Source: Lepraria neglecta (Eukaryota > Ascomycota > Lecanoromycetes > Lecanorales > Stereocaulaceae). From it: a stretch of DNA of 64,000 nt. The notes below the pieces were generated by a model. The model saw only the letters and a list, made by a program, of their open reading frames with translations. It did not search any database and had not been told where the DNA came from. Shown piece after piece: positions 24,477 through 34,538 of this stretch. The stretch is taken from assembly GCA_033220425.1 (NCBI GenBank), contig CM065649.1:4216001-4280000 (forward strand), read 5' to 3'. Each line of letters opens with the position of its first letter. Position 1 is the stretch's first letter. The translations under genes and the position numbers were made by a program.

Positions 24477-25049
24477 TCAATCAACGATCTGGGATCGAGA
24501 CCACGCCACATGCGTTTCGAGAGAACCCCACGGCATATTTACCCGCCACATATTACCGACGAAGAGATGAGAAATGTTCGCTTCCGACAGACTCTATTAA
24601 TGAGGGGATGACGTTTGTGGAGGCTGAAACATTCCTTAACAATATAGGTAGATCAGATATGAGGAAGAAAGAAGGAGAAGAAGAAGAAAAGAGAAGAACT
24701 AGCGTATGGTGACGAGGAGGAGAAGGTTGGGGATGGATATACACGGCCATACGAGCTATTTACCTCATTTATGTTGACATTTACATTCTGCATGCGACTT
24801 GCGAGTCCTATACGGCATTTGATACCCTGTTTCGGTTTGGTGGATGGATGGTGGGTGATGTACGGTCATTTAAAGACATCTAGAGGAGGGAGATCTATTG
24901 TGGGGATGGATGACATGTAATGCTAATCTAAATGGGGCGGTATCTGGTCATACTTAGTGCATAGGATATACTTGTAGCACAAACCGTTTGAATAGTACAA
25001 CCTAGTAATTAGATTTTATAGGCTATATTCTGTCTTGCTTAACGTGAAG
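24477..25049. other. intergenic, no gene seen
   Basis: 3' flank of the scaffold gene. A purine-rich GAAGAAG run near 24665-24705 and A/T-rich sequence; nothing coding. Confidence 0.45.
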
Positions 25050-25950
25050 TTTGCTTCTCTGGGGGGATGAAGTTCGCCGCTCAAGGTTCTTTGGTTTGGG
25101 CACTTTTTCTACTCCAGGGCAAAAACAAATGTCAAGGCTGCTGCTCTAAATATAATCGTGTTGGCATTTTGTCTACTCTAAAGCCAAAGAAAGTTCGTAA
25201 CACTCCTACTCAATGATAAACCTATCTTGGCGTACTTGCTGCTATAGGTCAAAAGGCAATCGGTCATCCTGCCGCTCAAAATGTAATTGCTTAGGCAATT
25301 TCCTTTACTCAAGGCCTTGTTGTTCTGGGGCATTTGGGGCTCTAGGTCCAATTATTCTAACGATTCTCCTACTCAAGGACAAGCTCATACCGTAAATCTA
25401 TAAAAGCCTTCAAGCAGCTATAAGTCGTATTGAAAGGCAATGTAACCCTAGGAGATATATAGTCTTTGCCCAATAACTTACCAGTTCGGCAAATTTCCTA
25501 CTCAAGCTACTCAAGTCTAAAAAGGGCTTGGGGGGTTGATTAAAGCTTTCGAGCTATTGAATGTCAAAATGAATGAGATACAGCCCACAAAGTGATATAG
25601 TCCTTGCTCCATATCAAAGTATCAGGCGAAGTTTGGCGCTCAAGCCTTAGTCAATAATTTTAAATCAACAATTTGAATCTGAGCATGATATAAAGCTAGT
25701 AAAGGGTCGAATTCATGGGAAGTAACCTTGACAACTCGCCATTCCATGCTCGTGGTGAAGCATCAACAGCAGCTCGGTGGCTCAAAGTTGGGCAAAAGAG
25801 GTAGATTCAAGCATGGCGTGAAGCAGCCAGAAGCCGAAGCAGGCGGGAAGCAACCCTAACGTATCCCGATTTGTTGCTCAAAATTCGAGCTTTGGTGACA
25901 TGATTTTGCTTAGCCCAACTGCCATAAAACAGGCCAATGCAAGATAAAGA
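25050..25950. repeat. diverged 32-bp-period array with GCTC/ACTC core
   Basis: Core tetranucleotides GCTC, ACTC or close variants fall at 25079, 25111, 25143, 25175, 25208, 25241, 25274, 25307, 25339, 25371 and again at 25500, that is a 32-33-bp step. A second phased stretch has cores at 25748, 25780, 25876 and 25908, again multiples of 32. GCTC-type and TACTC-type cores tend to alternate. The sequence between cores is barely conserved. No coding sense (32 is not a multiple of 3). Confidence 0.65.
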
Positions 25951-26463
25951 GCCCGCCGAAGTCAGAGCACACGGGCAACAGTTCCCCGAAATCGTCATTC
26001 CATGCACAAGTTTATGTCATTCAAGCGCAGTGTGAAACATCCAAAACCCATTATTCATAGCTGTGAAAAACTGTAGCGTATACGTCCCTATCCCAAATAA
26101 ACCAAATCTAAGCCAATGCCGGTTGGTAAACACATAATGAAACAAGATTAAAATTCCGAGACCATTTGAGGGCTGTAGTGAGGCTACGCTATCGAGTAGG
26201 CCGCTGCACAGAAGTAGAAAGTAGCTACTTTGTAGCGACAGATGGTCAGAAAGAAGGTGCGTTCGAAGGGAACATGACCTCTGATATAACAGTCTCAAAC
26301 ACTTTTGTGAAAGTCTTCAGGTCATCTCGTTCTCCAATTGCACATCTTCGAATTCCTCTTATTCGGATCCCTCGTCATCAAATTTCTTGTCTTAAGGGTC
26401 TTCTCCGCTTCTTCTTGCACGAGATGAGTCTAGGTATGGCGTTGCCAACATATCTTTGCACGT

Positions 26464-26992
26464 CTAAATAGGTTGCTCCATGGCTGGATCACGAGCAAGT
26501 ACTATCGAGTCAGTAATGATCCGCTGCAAGAGTCCATTTTCAATGGTCTCCAGGCTCTCGCGGATTGCATTGTATCCTTGCTCTTGAATTTTTTCCCTAC
26601 GCATTTCCGGAATCAGGCTCAAACCTCCATGAACAGGGAGAATATATAGAAAAACCTACCACAAGAAGCAATAAATTACCTATCATGTGAAGTCTTTTGT
26701 TGAAGGCTAACCAGAACTCGGCCACGAATTTCACAGCCGTACCATGGACATAGTCGTTCGCAGAACGGTATACCATTATCTCCAGTTCTACTGTGAGGGC
26801 ATTCTCAACATTGTTTGCTATTATCCCGCAGACGTTGCCGTATAGTAGATCGTAGTGTGACTTTTGAAGCATTGCCTTGTATTCATAATAATACATCTCC
26901 TCGAAAGTTTCATTTCGATCCTCGAACGGTTCACTCGAAATTAGCGTATAGCTTTCCAAGATTGACTTCGTATAATCTCCTAGGTGCAACAT
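26464..26992 (-). CDS. hypothetical protein, two exons
   Basis: Two exons, complement(26464..26624, 26680..26992), 157 aa. The intron of 55 nt (GTAATT...GGAG) joins frames exactly, and both exons are rich in charged helical residues (KIQEQGYNAIRESLETIENG). ATG at 26992. The frame stays open about 100 codons further upstream without a Met, up to a TAG near 27136, so the 5' end may be truncated or spliced. It follows the ULD_2 pseudogene on the same strand, but its relation to it is unclear. I do not recognise the family; no signal peptide or membrane span is seen. Confidence 0.4.
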
Positions 26993-27213
26993 TTCCAATT
27001 GTGTGACAGGGTCCTTTTGAATGCTAGACCCTCCAATTCTATATGACGTCTTCTGATTGCTCTCTGAATGTGGACCATTCGAAAGAGCATGATTTCGGCT
27101 TCTTCCATTTCTAGCCGTTGTTGCCTATCGGTCTGCACCTGCTCGGGCGGCCAGTCAAAGGCTGTCTCCGCGCCTTTTGACACTATATGCAGTTGCTGTC
27201 GAACGCCGGAGCT

Positions 27214-28796
27214 CTACGACAGCAGCAATGGCACAGTAGGCAGGTGTTTACATTGTCCTAGCTTCAGATCTTTAAGTGTTTCTAGTACGAAAGCAAGACC
27301 GCAGAGCGGGCAATGAACAACGGAACCTTCTATTGAAAGGGTTGCAACGTCAGAACAGCCAGGTCGTAAGCAAGACGATCGGTCGTTTGCGCGCAAAGCT
27401 TTCATGATTACTGACATCGTCAATTTCGATCCGGGAAAGGCGAATCGCTCCCAAGCATCTTTGTCAATTTCAAGGCCGTGGATCACGCTGTTCATGAGAA
27501 TGTGGTCCCCTGCCAGAACCTTTCGTTCACCAGGCAACCCTCTGAATCCGCATCAAAGCATCGATTCGAATACGTCCCAGTGATGGAAGTAGGCGTATGG
27601 CAAGTCCTTAGTACGACCCAGCACATCTTCGAAGTGTACGACATCTTGGGCTGGCAGTGGCATGCGATTAAGCATGTTATTCTGAATTTTGAGTAAGAGG
27701 GCATATATCTCCATATTCGTCGAGGTGTTCCTTCGAAGAAAGACGAGTACAGTCTGTGAGAAAGGGATGAGATCGTTGAGCAGACTTTCCCAATAGCATG
27801 TATCATCTTCAATTGTAACAAAATTGAGCCAAAGCCAAACGACATTTCCGTTCTCGTGCCTTGCTGCTCAGAATTGATAGAGACCAGCTGACTATCCACA
27901 TGCTGGAAGCGGGAAGTGGTGGCCTTCACCACTCGTTTATTCGCTGTCTTGATACCGCAGCAAATCTCCACAAGCCCTTTCAAGTTCGAGGTTGCGTCGT
28001 TATGTGCGTCTTGGGGACGGCGATCCAGTCTAGCCAAAGCCTCCCGTTGCGCTGGCGCTTCCTATGAAATCGCGGTAATAACTTTCTACTCTTTTGCTGA
28101 GATCAGAGACATCGTCCTTGAGGCTCTCTCCAGCTTGTGTTACACTCGTAAGAAGATAGTTGTGACGTTCTTCTCCTAGGACGCTTAGCGCCGAGAATTT
28201 GTCGTCAAGATGCTGGCTCGTTTCTGCAGCTTTAAGCTGCAGGGTGTTTTGAACTTCTTGTGTTCGAGTCTCAATCCTCGAGAGTGCTTCGCTAAGAGCC
28301 TCGTTCAGTCTTTGCCACAGGAGCCTTGATAATCAATTTGTTTCAAAAAGGGAGCATTACCTATTGCATACGCCCAATAGAATAGAGATCGTGACAACCT
28401 TTGCAGCAATAATAGCTCGGAGCTTGAGTACTTCTCCGGCTACCGAGACAGCCCACTGTGCCTTCTTACCACTGCGACTGAGAGCATTCTTCGTTGAACT
28501 CACGCTCAATGCTGAGCTATAACGATTGTCGAGCTTTTCGGCGAATTCTCTAAGAGGGACAAGGCACGTGAGTACCATCCCCCGTATCGCATTGACATGG
28601 CCAGCATTTGCGTCATATGGTTGCAGAGCTTGTGTGATTTCAAGGACTTGCCACAAGAGCTGTAGATCTTGAAAGACTAGGCGATACTCCGTGATCGCAC
28701 CACCTGTCTCGCGAATGGCTTTGCCGATCTTTATGGTGAGTTCCGACGAAGTCACCAGCGCTGAATCCGAATGATGGCGGTACCATCTTGAGCGCA
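27214..28796 (-). pseudogene. broken fungal ubiquitin-like (ULD_2) domain protein
   Basis: The N-terminus starts at the ATG at 28796 with PPSFGFSAGDFV, the opening seen in fungal ULD_2 and STAND-adjacent proteins. One extra base near 28768 shifts the frame, and the rest of the N-terminal helical domain continues as LTIKIGKAIRETGGAITEYR. A middle coiled region (RIETRTQEVQNTL, LKDDVSDLSKRVESYY) follows around 28050-28300. The C-terminal ubiquitin-like module is recognisable at 27300-27650: FEDVLGRTKDLPYAYFHHWD, then LPGERKVLAGDHILMNS and FPGSKLTMSVIM, SCLRPGC. Within it FESML is followed by a TGA where relatives usually have Arg; a CGA-to-TGA change would fit RIP. A TAG interrupts the frame near 27214, after which related-looking sequence stays open to about 26985. 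At least three breaks. The family is thought to act in signalling or non-self responses; its function is unknown. Confidence 0.7.
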
Positions 28797-28943
28797 GGTG
28801 TTCATTGGAAATATAGGTATGCACAATAAGCTAGCTCAGAATGGTCTAAAGGGATGTGTAATGGAAGCTCATGCTTTGCTCAAGGTGTAGCTTTGCTAGC
28901 ATGTCATCTGTAAAAAAATTTACCTCGAGAGTCTCTGGGCATA

Positions 28944-29161
28944 GAAGGGTTCACCCGACAACCGGTCACACCTAACAACCGGCCATTTCCTAGGGTCTAA
29001 AGTGCCCCTAATACTCGTTATCTAGGCGGCAAAGCCAGCCCCCGGAAGGTCCCGCCTCAGCTCTACAAGGGTGAGCTTTAAGGGCCCAAATCCCTTCTCC
29101 CAGGTAGGCTCTAGGCGGGTGGCCGGTTGTGGGGTTTGGCCGGTTGTCGGGTGAACCCTTC
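28944..29161. mobile_element. MITE copy A: TA-flanked, perfect 22-bp terminal inverted repeats
   Basis: The left end GAAGGGTTCACCCGACAACC is matched by its exact complement at the right end, with TA on both outer sides (28942-28943 and 29162-29163). That is the target-site signature of Tc1/mariner-type elements. The imperfect repeat continues to about 42 bp. The word ACAACCGG occurs twice in each terminus. Length 218 bp, no coding capacity. It lies 148 bp upstream of the ULD_2 pseudogene start. Confidence 0.88.
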
Positions 29162-29613
29162 TAGTAATCCAATGTAGCCGATGCCATTTCAATTGGGGTT
29201 CATTCCACTGCGCGGCAATGATGGAACAATCTAAGATGCTTTGCGAAGAAAACAGTCAATAGAACTAAAAGGCTTGGCACGTGGTAAATACCAAGACACC
29301 TCAGTCTGCCTGAGCATCAAGTAACGACACAGGGATTTAGATTCTGGCAACACTAGGGTTTTCATTTTGCTTGGAAGATCGCCTAGGGGCTGCTCTCGGG
29401 ACTGCTCTAGAAGGACGTTCAAAGACCCCTTATAATGAAAAAACCGGGCTGATTATATTGTACTTGGTAGTCCTGAAAAATACGTCTAAGCATTTGCTAT
29501 TTAATCGTCTTGCTGAATGGTACATTGGCATGTTCCCATACTTTTGGCCGTTTTTTGCTCTCATCACCATTCGTTACTATTGGTCATACGCATTACCCTC
29601 TCGCACGATTCAT

Positions 29614-31740
29614 CTAACTACTCCCCGGCGTAAACGCACTCTGTACACTCCCAAACCCTTGCGGACACTGTCTCCCTAACGGTTCACTTCCACTCCTCAT
29701 GTAACAGATTTTCGCATCCTGACACCCCGTAGTGTTGCAAGCCGGTGTCTTCACACTCTTCTTTCCCTGATACGTATTGAACTGCTCCACAATGCTGATG
29801 TTCGTCTGCATAGCCTCGGTGACTGCATGCCAATATTTCGCGTCCAGCGGCTCATTGTCGGGCCAATTGATATACGCCTCGCGCGTTGAGTACTCGAATT
29901 GATATGTGGGACCCGTATCTGAGACGTTCAAGTCTGGGAAGCTCGAGACGGCGGAGTAGAAAGTGTAGGCTTCGTAGATCTCGAAGGAGCCGGTGTCGAC
30001 TTCGTACATGCGGAAGCCGCTGTTGAGGTTCCTCAAAGGCGTGACGGAGGGGCATATCCAGCCGGTTGTAAGTGCGTTGTCGGATGTTTGGACGGTGCCA
30101 TTGTTGGCATAGTAGATCATGACTTGGTCTTCGTGAGTGTGGCCGAAGAAGACATTGGCAATGACGTGAGGCGAGTAGCGGTCTACGATGTGGTAGAAGA
30201 GGTCGGTTGGGTTGGGGAGAGGGTTGGAGCCGTCCCAGCCTGGGAGGACGTGGCCTAGGATCCAGACGCGTTCCCCTGTGTCTTCTGCGGACTGGAGTTC
30301 TTGGATTAGGAAGGCGAGCATACCTGAAACGTCGGGGTTCGCAGTGTTGATGTAGTTTCTGTACGTACGTTAGCTGCAAAGTAAGGCGATAATGATGTCG
30401 ACGACTTACAAGTAGTTACTTCGGTACCAGAAATCCGTATTAAGCGTGATGATACGTAGCCCGTACTGATTCAGGACAGAGTAGGCCCCATAATGTAGCC
30501 TTGCCTCGCCAGCGGTTGTCGAATTGATCCACCCATTCTGCTGCCAAAGCGCGGACACATGGTCATAATTCCAACTGAATTGCTGGCCGAGGTCGCCTGG
30601 CAGATTGTGAGGAGCATCAATAGCCTCTGGATTTGAGTCATGATTCCCAAGCACAGGAAACACTGGGCTGCCGATGTACTCTTTGAACATAGTATATATG
30701 CCCACCTCCGCATATTCTGTATAAGCGCGAGAGAGCTGGTTCTGCGGGTCGTGCGAGACAAGGTCTCCTGTGTACACAGTCCAAGCGAAGGAAGATTCCT
30801 CGTGAGTCCCGGTCAAAGGAGCAATCGCTTGTAGAGCAGAGAGACCAAGGTAGTAGGGAGTGTCGCATTTGTAAGCCCCGTAGAGTGGTGCTGGTAACGT
30901 GACTTGGCCAACACTTAGCCCCGTGGCATGGACGTTCGTCCTGCAGCACACGCCAGCCGTACAATTTGCTTCCGATGCAACGGAATATCTCGGGTCAAGA
31001 TGGAAGTCTGACAGGTGGAGGACCTTGACTCGTTTTCCAGAAGGTGGCGGTGCACACGCATTTGCAGGCTTCGGTTTGGGGAAGAGGTTTGTCGTATTTA
31101 GAGGCGATGCGGTTGGCGCCTTGCAGAAAGTGCTGCTCAAATCATTGCAAATGTATCGCCCGTCCAAACCACTGACATCTGCCAATGCCAAGACCTGTGT
31201 GTAGATGGCTCCGTAGCTTGTCGCCTCGTATGTGCTCTTGCAGGTTGCATTCGAAGAGAATTGGAACTTCTCGCAGAGAGTGACTAGCATGTCGGGCACG
31301 CTTTCAGGTGCATACTGGGCAACGATCTTCGCAACGCTCAACGATGCCGTACATTTTGAACAATTTCCTGTGACAGTGTTCCCAGTAATAATCTCCGTTA
31401 TGTTTGCAATCGCTGACTTCACCAATGCTTCTGCAGATGCATTCGAGATCTTGGCAATGGGTTGAGGGTAGTAGATCGGGTCATTGTCGACCGTGGGGAT
31501 CGTGTCCGGGTTGGTAAGATTGAGAGGAAACGTGATGTTGAGGACTGGATCGTATAGAGCTGGCTGGGGCTCTTGGGTAGCTACCGGTTTCTCGTAGTAC
31601 GATGGAAAGGCGGACGTAGGGAACCCTGCTGAGACAGTATAGGCTGAAGACCCAGGTATCGAATTAGTGTTTTGTGCCTGCGTCAGCGCTGACATGAGCA
31701 ATGGCACCATATTGATATAGCGCATGGTTATGAGAAGCAT
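29614..31740 (-). CDS. secreted acid sphingomyelinase-like phosphodiesterase
   Basis: Calcineurin-like metallophosphoesterase of the acid sphingomyelinase family, expected to hydrolyse sphingomyelin or related phosphodiesters outside the cell or in the vacuole. Two exons, complement(29614..30358, 30410..31740), 691 aa. Intron of 51 nt (GTAAGT...ACAG). The N-terminus (MRYINMVPLLMSALTQAQN from the second Met) is a signal peptide; the first ATG at 31740 adds five residues. A saposin-B-like cysteine domain follows at about 125-205 (NCSKC, CEKFQF, YICNDLSSTFC). The catalytic domain shows the metal ligands SDFHLDPRY, GDLVSHD, LGNHDSNPEA, GHVLPGWDG and FFGHTHEDQ, in family order. Many N-glycosylation sequons (NIT, NLT, NCS, NTT) fit secretion. 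The gene looks whole. Confidence 0.92.
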
Positions 31741-32544
31741 TGTACATAAAAAGGCAGAGCCGAGAGCGATTCAGAGGTGCAGAATTGTCCGACCAAGAGG
31801 AGCTCTACGTACCTTGTAGCAGCAGGTACTGGAAGGTTACCACCTTCCTCAATAGTCAATGACGTTAGAAATACATGGCAGCTGGCTCATTTGCAGGCAG
31901 ACCCGTTATGGACTCATGGAGAAGGCGGAGAAATTGGTAGCCAATCAGTGACCCCACGAGGATGTACTGCTGGGGTCGTTGCTGCTAGCTGATGCAGCAA
32001 TTGCACTGCAAGCAGGAACACCGTGCTCGGAATTGCGTTGCTGTCGCCTTCTGAGTAGACTGAAGGCAGATTTCTAAAGATTTGAGAAGCTGGAGAGTCT
32101 TGAGTGGTGCGTGGGATGCTTGAAAGCTTGAGAGACCCAAGGCGGTTTCATCTTGCCTGAAACCCTAAAGCTAGTTCCCATGCATCCGCTCTCAAAAACA
32201 AAGCTTCCATACAAACTTTAAGTTGCTGAAGTCAAATTCTTACCAAACAGCAAAGCTCAAGAGTGTTGGAGACCATACACCAGAGAGATTGCGATATGGA
32301 TTACATTCGGAGTAGAACTGTCCGGGACAAGGCTCTCACTATGGTAGCTAGTGGGACGAATGATTGGACAAAGTTTTTGAAGAAAATGAGTACCTATATG
32401 CATTCCCGGTCTACCTCTGCTGTGATGTATATTCGACAAACGCGAGACAAAATCAATCATGATATCGCTCCACCCCCAACTCCAGCCGTACGCCCATTTT
32501 CCCTTTCAATTTCTCTCTTAGCAACCTCCCCAACCACAACGATC
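31741..32544. other. intergenic, no gene seen
   Basis: Promoter of the sphingomyelinase-like gene and 3' flank of the secreted protein gene. A plus-strand frame from 32263 is the antisense shadow of the latter. Confidence 0.45.
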
Positions 32545-33189
32545 TCACGCAGCAAGCACCGCATCCTGTGCAGTGGTATTCTTTACAGTAGTATTCGCAT
32601 CTGCTCCACCGACATACGCATCTGTCACAGTAGCATTGCCCCCGGCCCTCGGATCATAATACAAAATCGTAATCTGAATCTTCGCGTGATCTCCTGCAAT
32701 AACATACCCAGCCCTATTGCCCCCAAGCATACTTATCCCAGGCGATGCTTTCGCACACTGCCGACTCAATTCCAGCGCAAGCGGTACGAGTTTTGCCCAG
32801 CTTCCGTCATCCGTGTCATAGCCATAATTCAGTCCGACCTTGACCTCGCAGTTCTCGAACGTTCTCTGGAGTGGGAGTTTGAACTCGTCATCATTGCCCC
32901 CTGTGTGGAAGGTACCTTGGGTGTCGTCCTGCGGGAGGGTCTGAATGGCGCCGTCGCATTGTCTTTTGATCATGTTTCTCAAGGAGAAAGGGTTGCGGTT
33001 ACGAACGCATTCAATGGCTGCGGCGTCTACCTCGGTTGTGTTTGTCGATGCAGCGTCGGCTGAAAGGGGAGCATTTGATGGCAAGGCGGCAGATATAGAG
33101 CCGGTGTTGGTGAATTGAACTTGGGCGGCACCGAGAGCGACCGAGATGAGGGTAGCCAGAGGCAAAGAGAAGCTTAATGGTGACTTCAT
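32545..33189 (-). CDS. secreted hypothetical protein, four cysteines
   Basis: Single exon, 214 aa. Start chosen at the ATG at 33189; the longer frame begins upstream of any signal sequence. Residues 1-19 (MKSPLSFSLPLATLISVAL) form a clear signal peptide ending near GAAQ. The mature protein has four Cys (IECVRN, KRQCDGA, ENCEVKV, SRQCAKA) around a pattern C-x-AI-x-x-LP ... FHTGG ... C-x-V-x-V-x-L ... SWAKL. I associate this pattern with an uncharacterised family of small fungal secreted proteins. Several N-glycosylation sequons (NTT, NAT) occur near the ends. It shares orientation with the tiny cysteine-rich secreted protein 0.5 kb upstream. Role unknown; host-interaction effector or cell-surface protein are guesses. 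Confidence 0.75.
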   Translation of the reverse strand: MKSPLSFSLPLATLISVALGAAQVQFTNTGSISAALPSNAPLSADAASTNTTEVDAAAIECVRNRNPFSLRNMIKRQCDGAIQTLPQDDTQGTFHTGGNDDEFKLPLQRTFENCEVKVGLNYGYDTDDGSWAKLVPLALELSRQCAKASPGISMLGGNRAGYVIAGDHAKIQITILYYDPRAGGNATVTDAYVGGADANTTVKNTTAQDAVLAA

Positions 33190-33695
33190 GATTCGCTGTA
33201 AATGTTTTGGCGGACTTAGTGTGGCGATAGCTTGATCCAATCACTTGCAAGTGAAGTTTGTCTGCAGCTTAGTCAAAGCCTGTTGAAGGACATGTCTCGC
33301 AGCAGAGAGACATATCTCTCTTTATAAGCTTATTTACCATGTGCGCGTGAAGCGCGGATGAAGATCCATCAGGGCCCATACATCCGTGGGACAGAGAAGC
33401 GTATAGCGATGCTAAAAAGAACTGTTGCCGGCGAGTCTGGGCTTCTCTGACGGTTGAAAGCTTGACACCTGATCGAAGATCGCTGAAGGTATTGAAGCGC
33501 ACACATGAAGAATGAGTGGATGTAAGTTTTGCCCGAGGGTTTGAAACAGTTGGAAGCGTCTCATGTCTCATATCGTTGGACTCATCCGCGGCAGCGCAAA
33601 GGCGAATATCTCGGTGTCGTACATTATGCGCGCTGCAGGGATGGTATCCAAAGTCGGATATATAGTTTGTCAAGCAAGACCCTCATGCTCGTAAC
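33190..33695. other. intergenic, no gene supported
   Basis: A 134-codon minus-strand frame (33269-33673) opens with TTG and lacks any feature. It is left uncalled. Confidence 0.4.
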
Positions 33696-33917
33696 TCAGT
33701 AACTGGACCCCTTATAGCGTCTGCCAACGCCTTTTCGGAGCTTGTCGAAACAGTAACAGCCGGAACAATATGGATTGATAGAGCATTCGTTGATGCCGTT
33801 TAAAGCGACCATATCGGAGCAGTAATTACAGCGTTGTTCGTGCGTGACTATTGTCATGGGTGAAGCACTGATGGTGAGGGCCAGGAAGCTAATTGTTACA
33901 GCGAGGATACCGCGCAT
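33696..33917 (-). CDS. tiny secreted cysteine-rich protein
   Basis: 73 aa, ATG at 33917. A strong signal peptide (MRGILAVTISFLALTISASP) is followed by a ~50-residue mature peptide. Its six cysteines are packed into 26 residues (RCNYCSD, NECSINPYCSGCYCFDK), and it has a basic tail (KLRKGVGRRYKG). Size, secretion and even cysteine number fit a disulphide-stabilised effector or antimicrobial-type peptide. No homologue is recognised. It is single exon and lies in tandem with another secreted protein gene. Confidence 0.65.
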   Translation of the reverse strand: MRGILAVTISFLALTISASPMTIVTHEQRCNYCSDMVALNGINECSINPYCSGCYCFDKLRKGVGRRYKGSSY

Positions 33918-34538
33918 GATTGTTGGCGGATAAGTAGAAAGGCTCGAGAATGATCCGGTCGTCGATCAGAGTCCGTCGCCCAGGTGGAAGGAATTATGGT
34001 GGATTTAGGATAGTAGTAGTCGTTTTGGGTGATGGCGAGGGAGTCCAGTTAGTTAAAGGATATTCTGCTCCGGTAAGATTGACGATGAAAGAGTTGGAAG
34101 ACCAACACGAGGGAGGGGCCCTTGATCTAAAAAGCCAGTTTTCTCGATGCTGGGAGATTCGGACAGGTCCATTGCTGTTTTCGACGTTAACACACACACT
34201 ATTATTCAGTGTATACGTGCCACAGCAGATTGACAGCGCAAGCAGTCCCCCAACAGGCTAGAAAGAGGGATACGGGGCTGTTCTCAACGTGGGTTTCAGA
34301 CAAGTGAGAAGTCTTGAGACCGGCGCGGGCGGCGCGGCGTCTAGCCTCGCAGGTCTCAAAACCAACTATCGCTCCAGAATTGCGCCACACCACTATATCA
34401 TAACATCATTTAGTACTTTGGTGCCGACCTTTACTGATGGTCTTGACCTGATCCAATCCGAATCTGGCTAAAGTTTTACCAGGAGACCTCATCGCTATGT
34501 TGGAACGCTCGTTTGAAGTCGTTAGCTGTAGATAGTAA
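33918..34538. other. intergenic, no gene seen
   Basis: Holds the promoter of the small secreted protein and the 3' flank of OMA1. No repeat or gene recognised. Confidence 0.45.

Noticed and set aside
26017-26298. Hydrophobic 93-codon minus-strand frame
   Set aside because: Possible membrane spans but no ATG-anchored gene model or splice partner; left uncalled.
33269-33673. 134-codon minus-strand frame between the secreted-protein genes
   Set aside because: Opens with TTG, no signal peptide, unremarkable composition.
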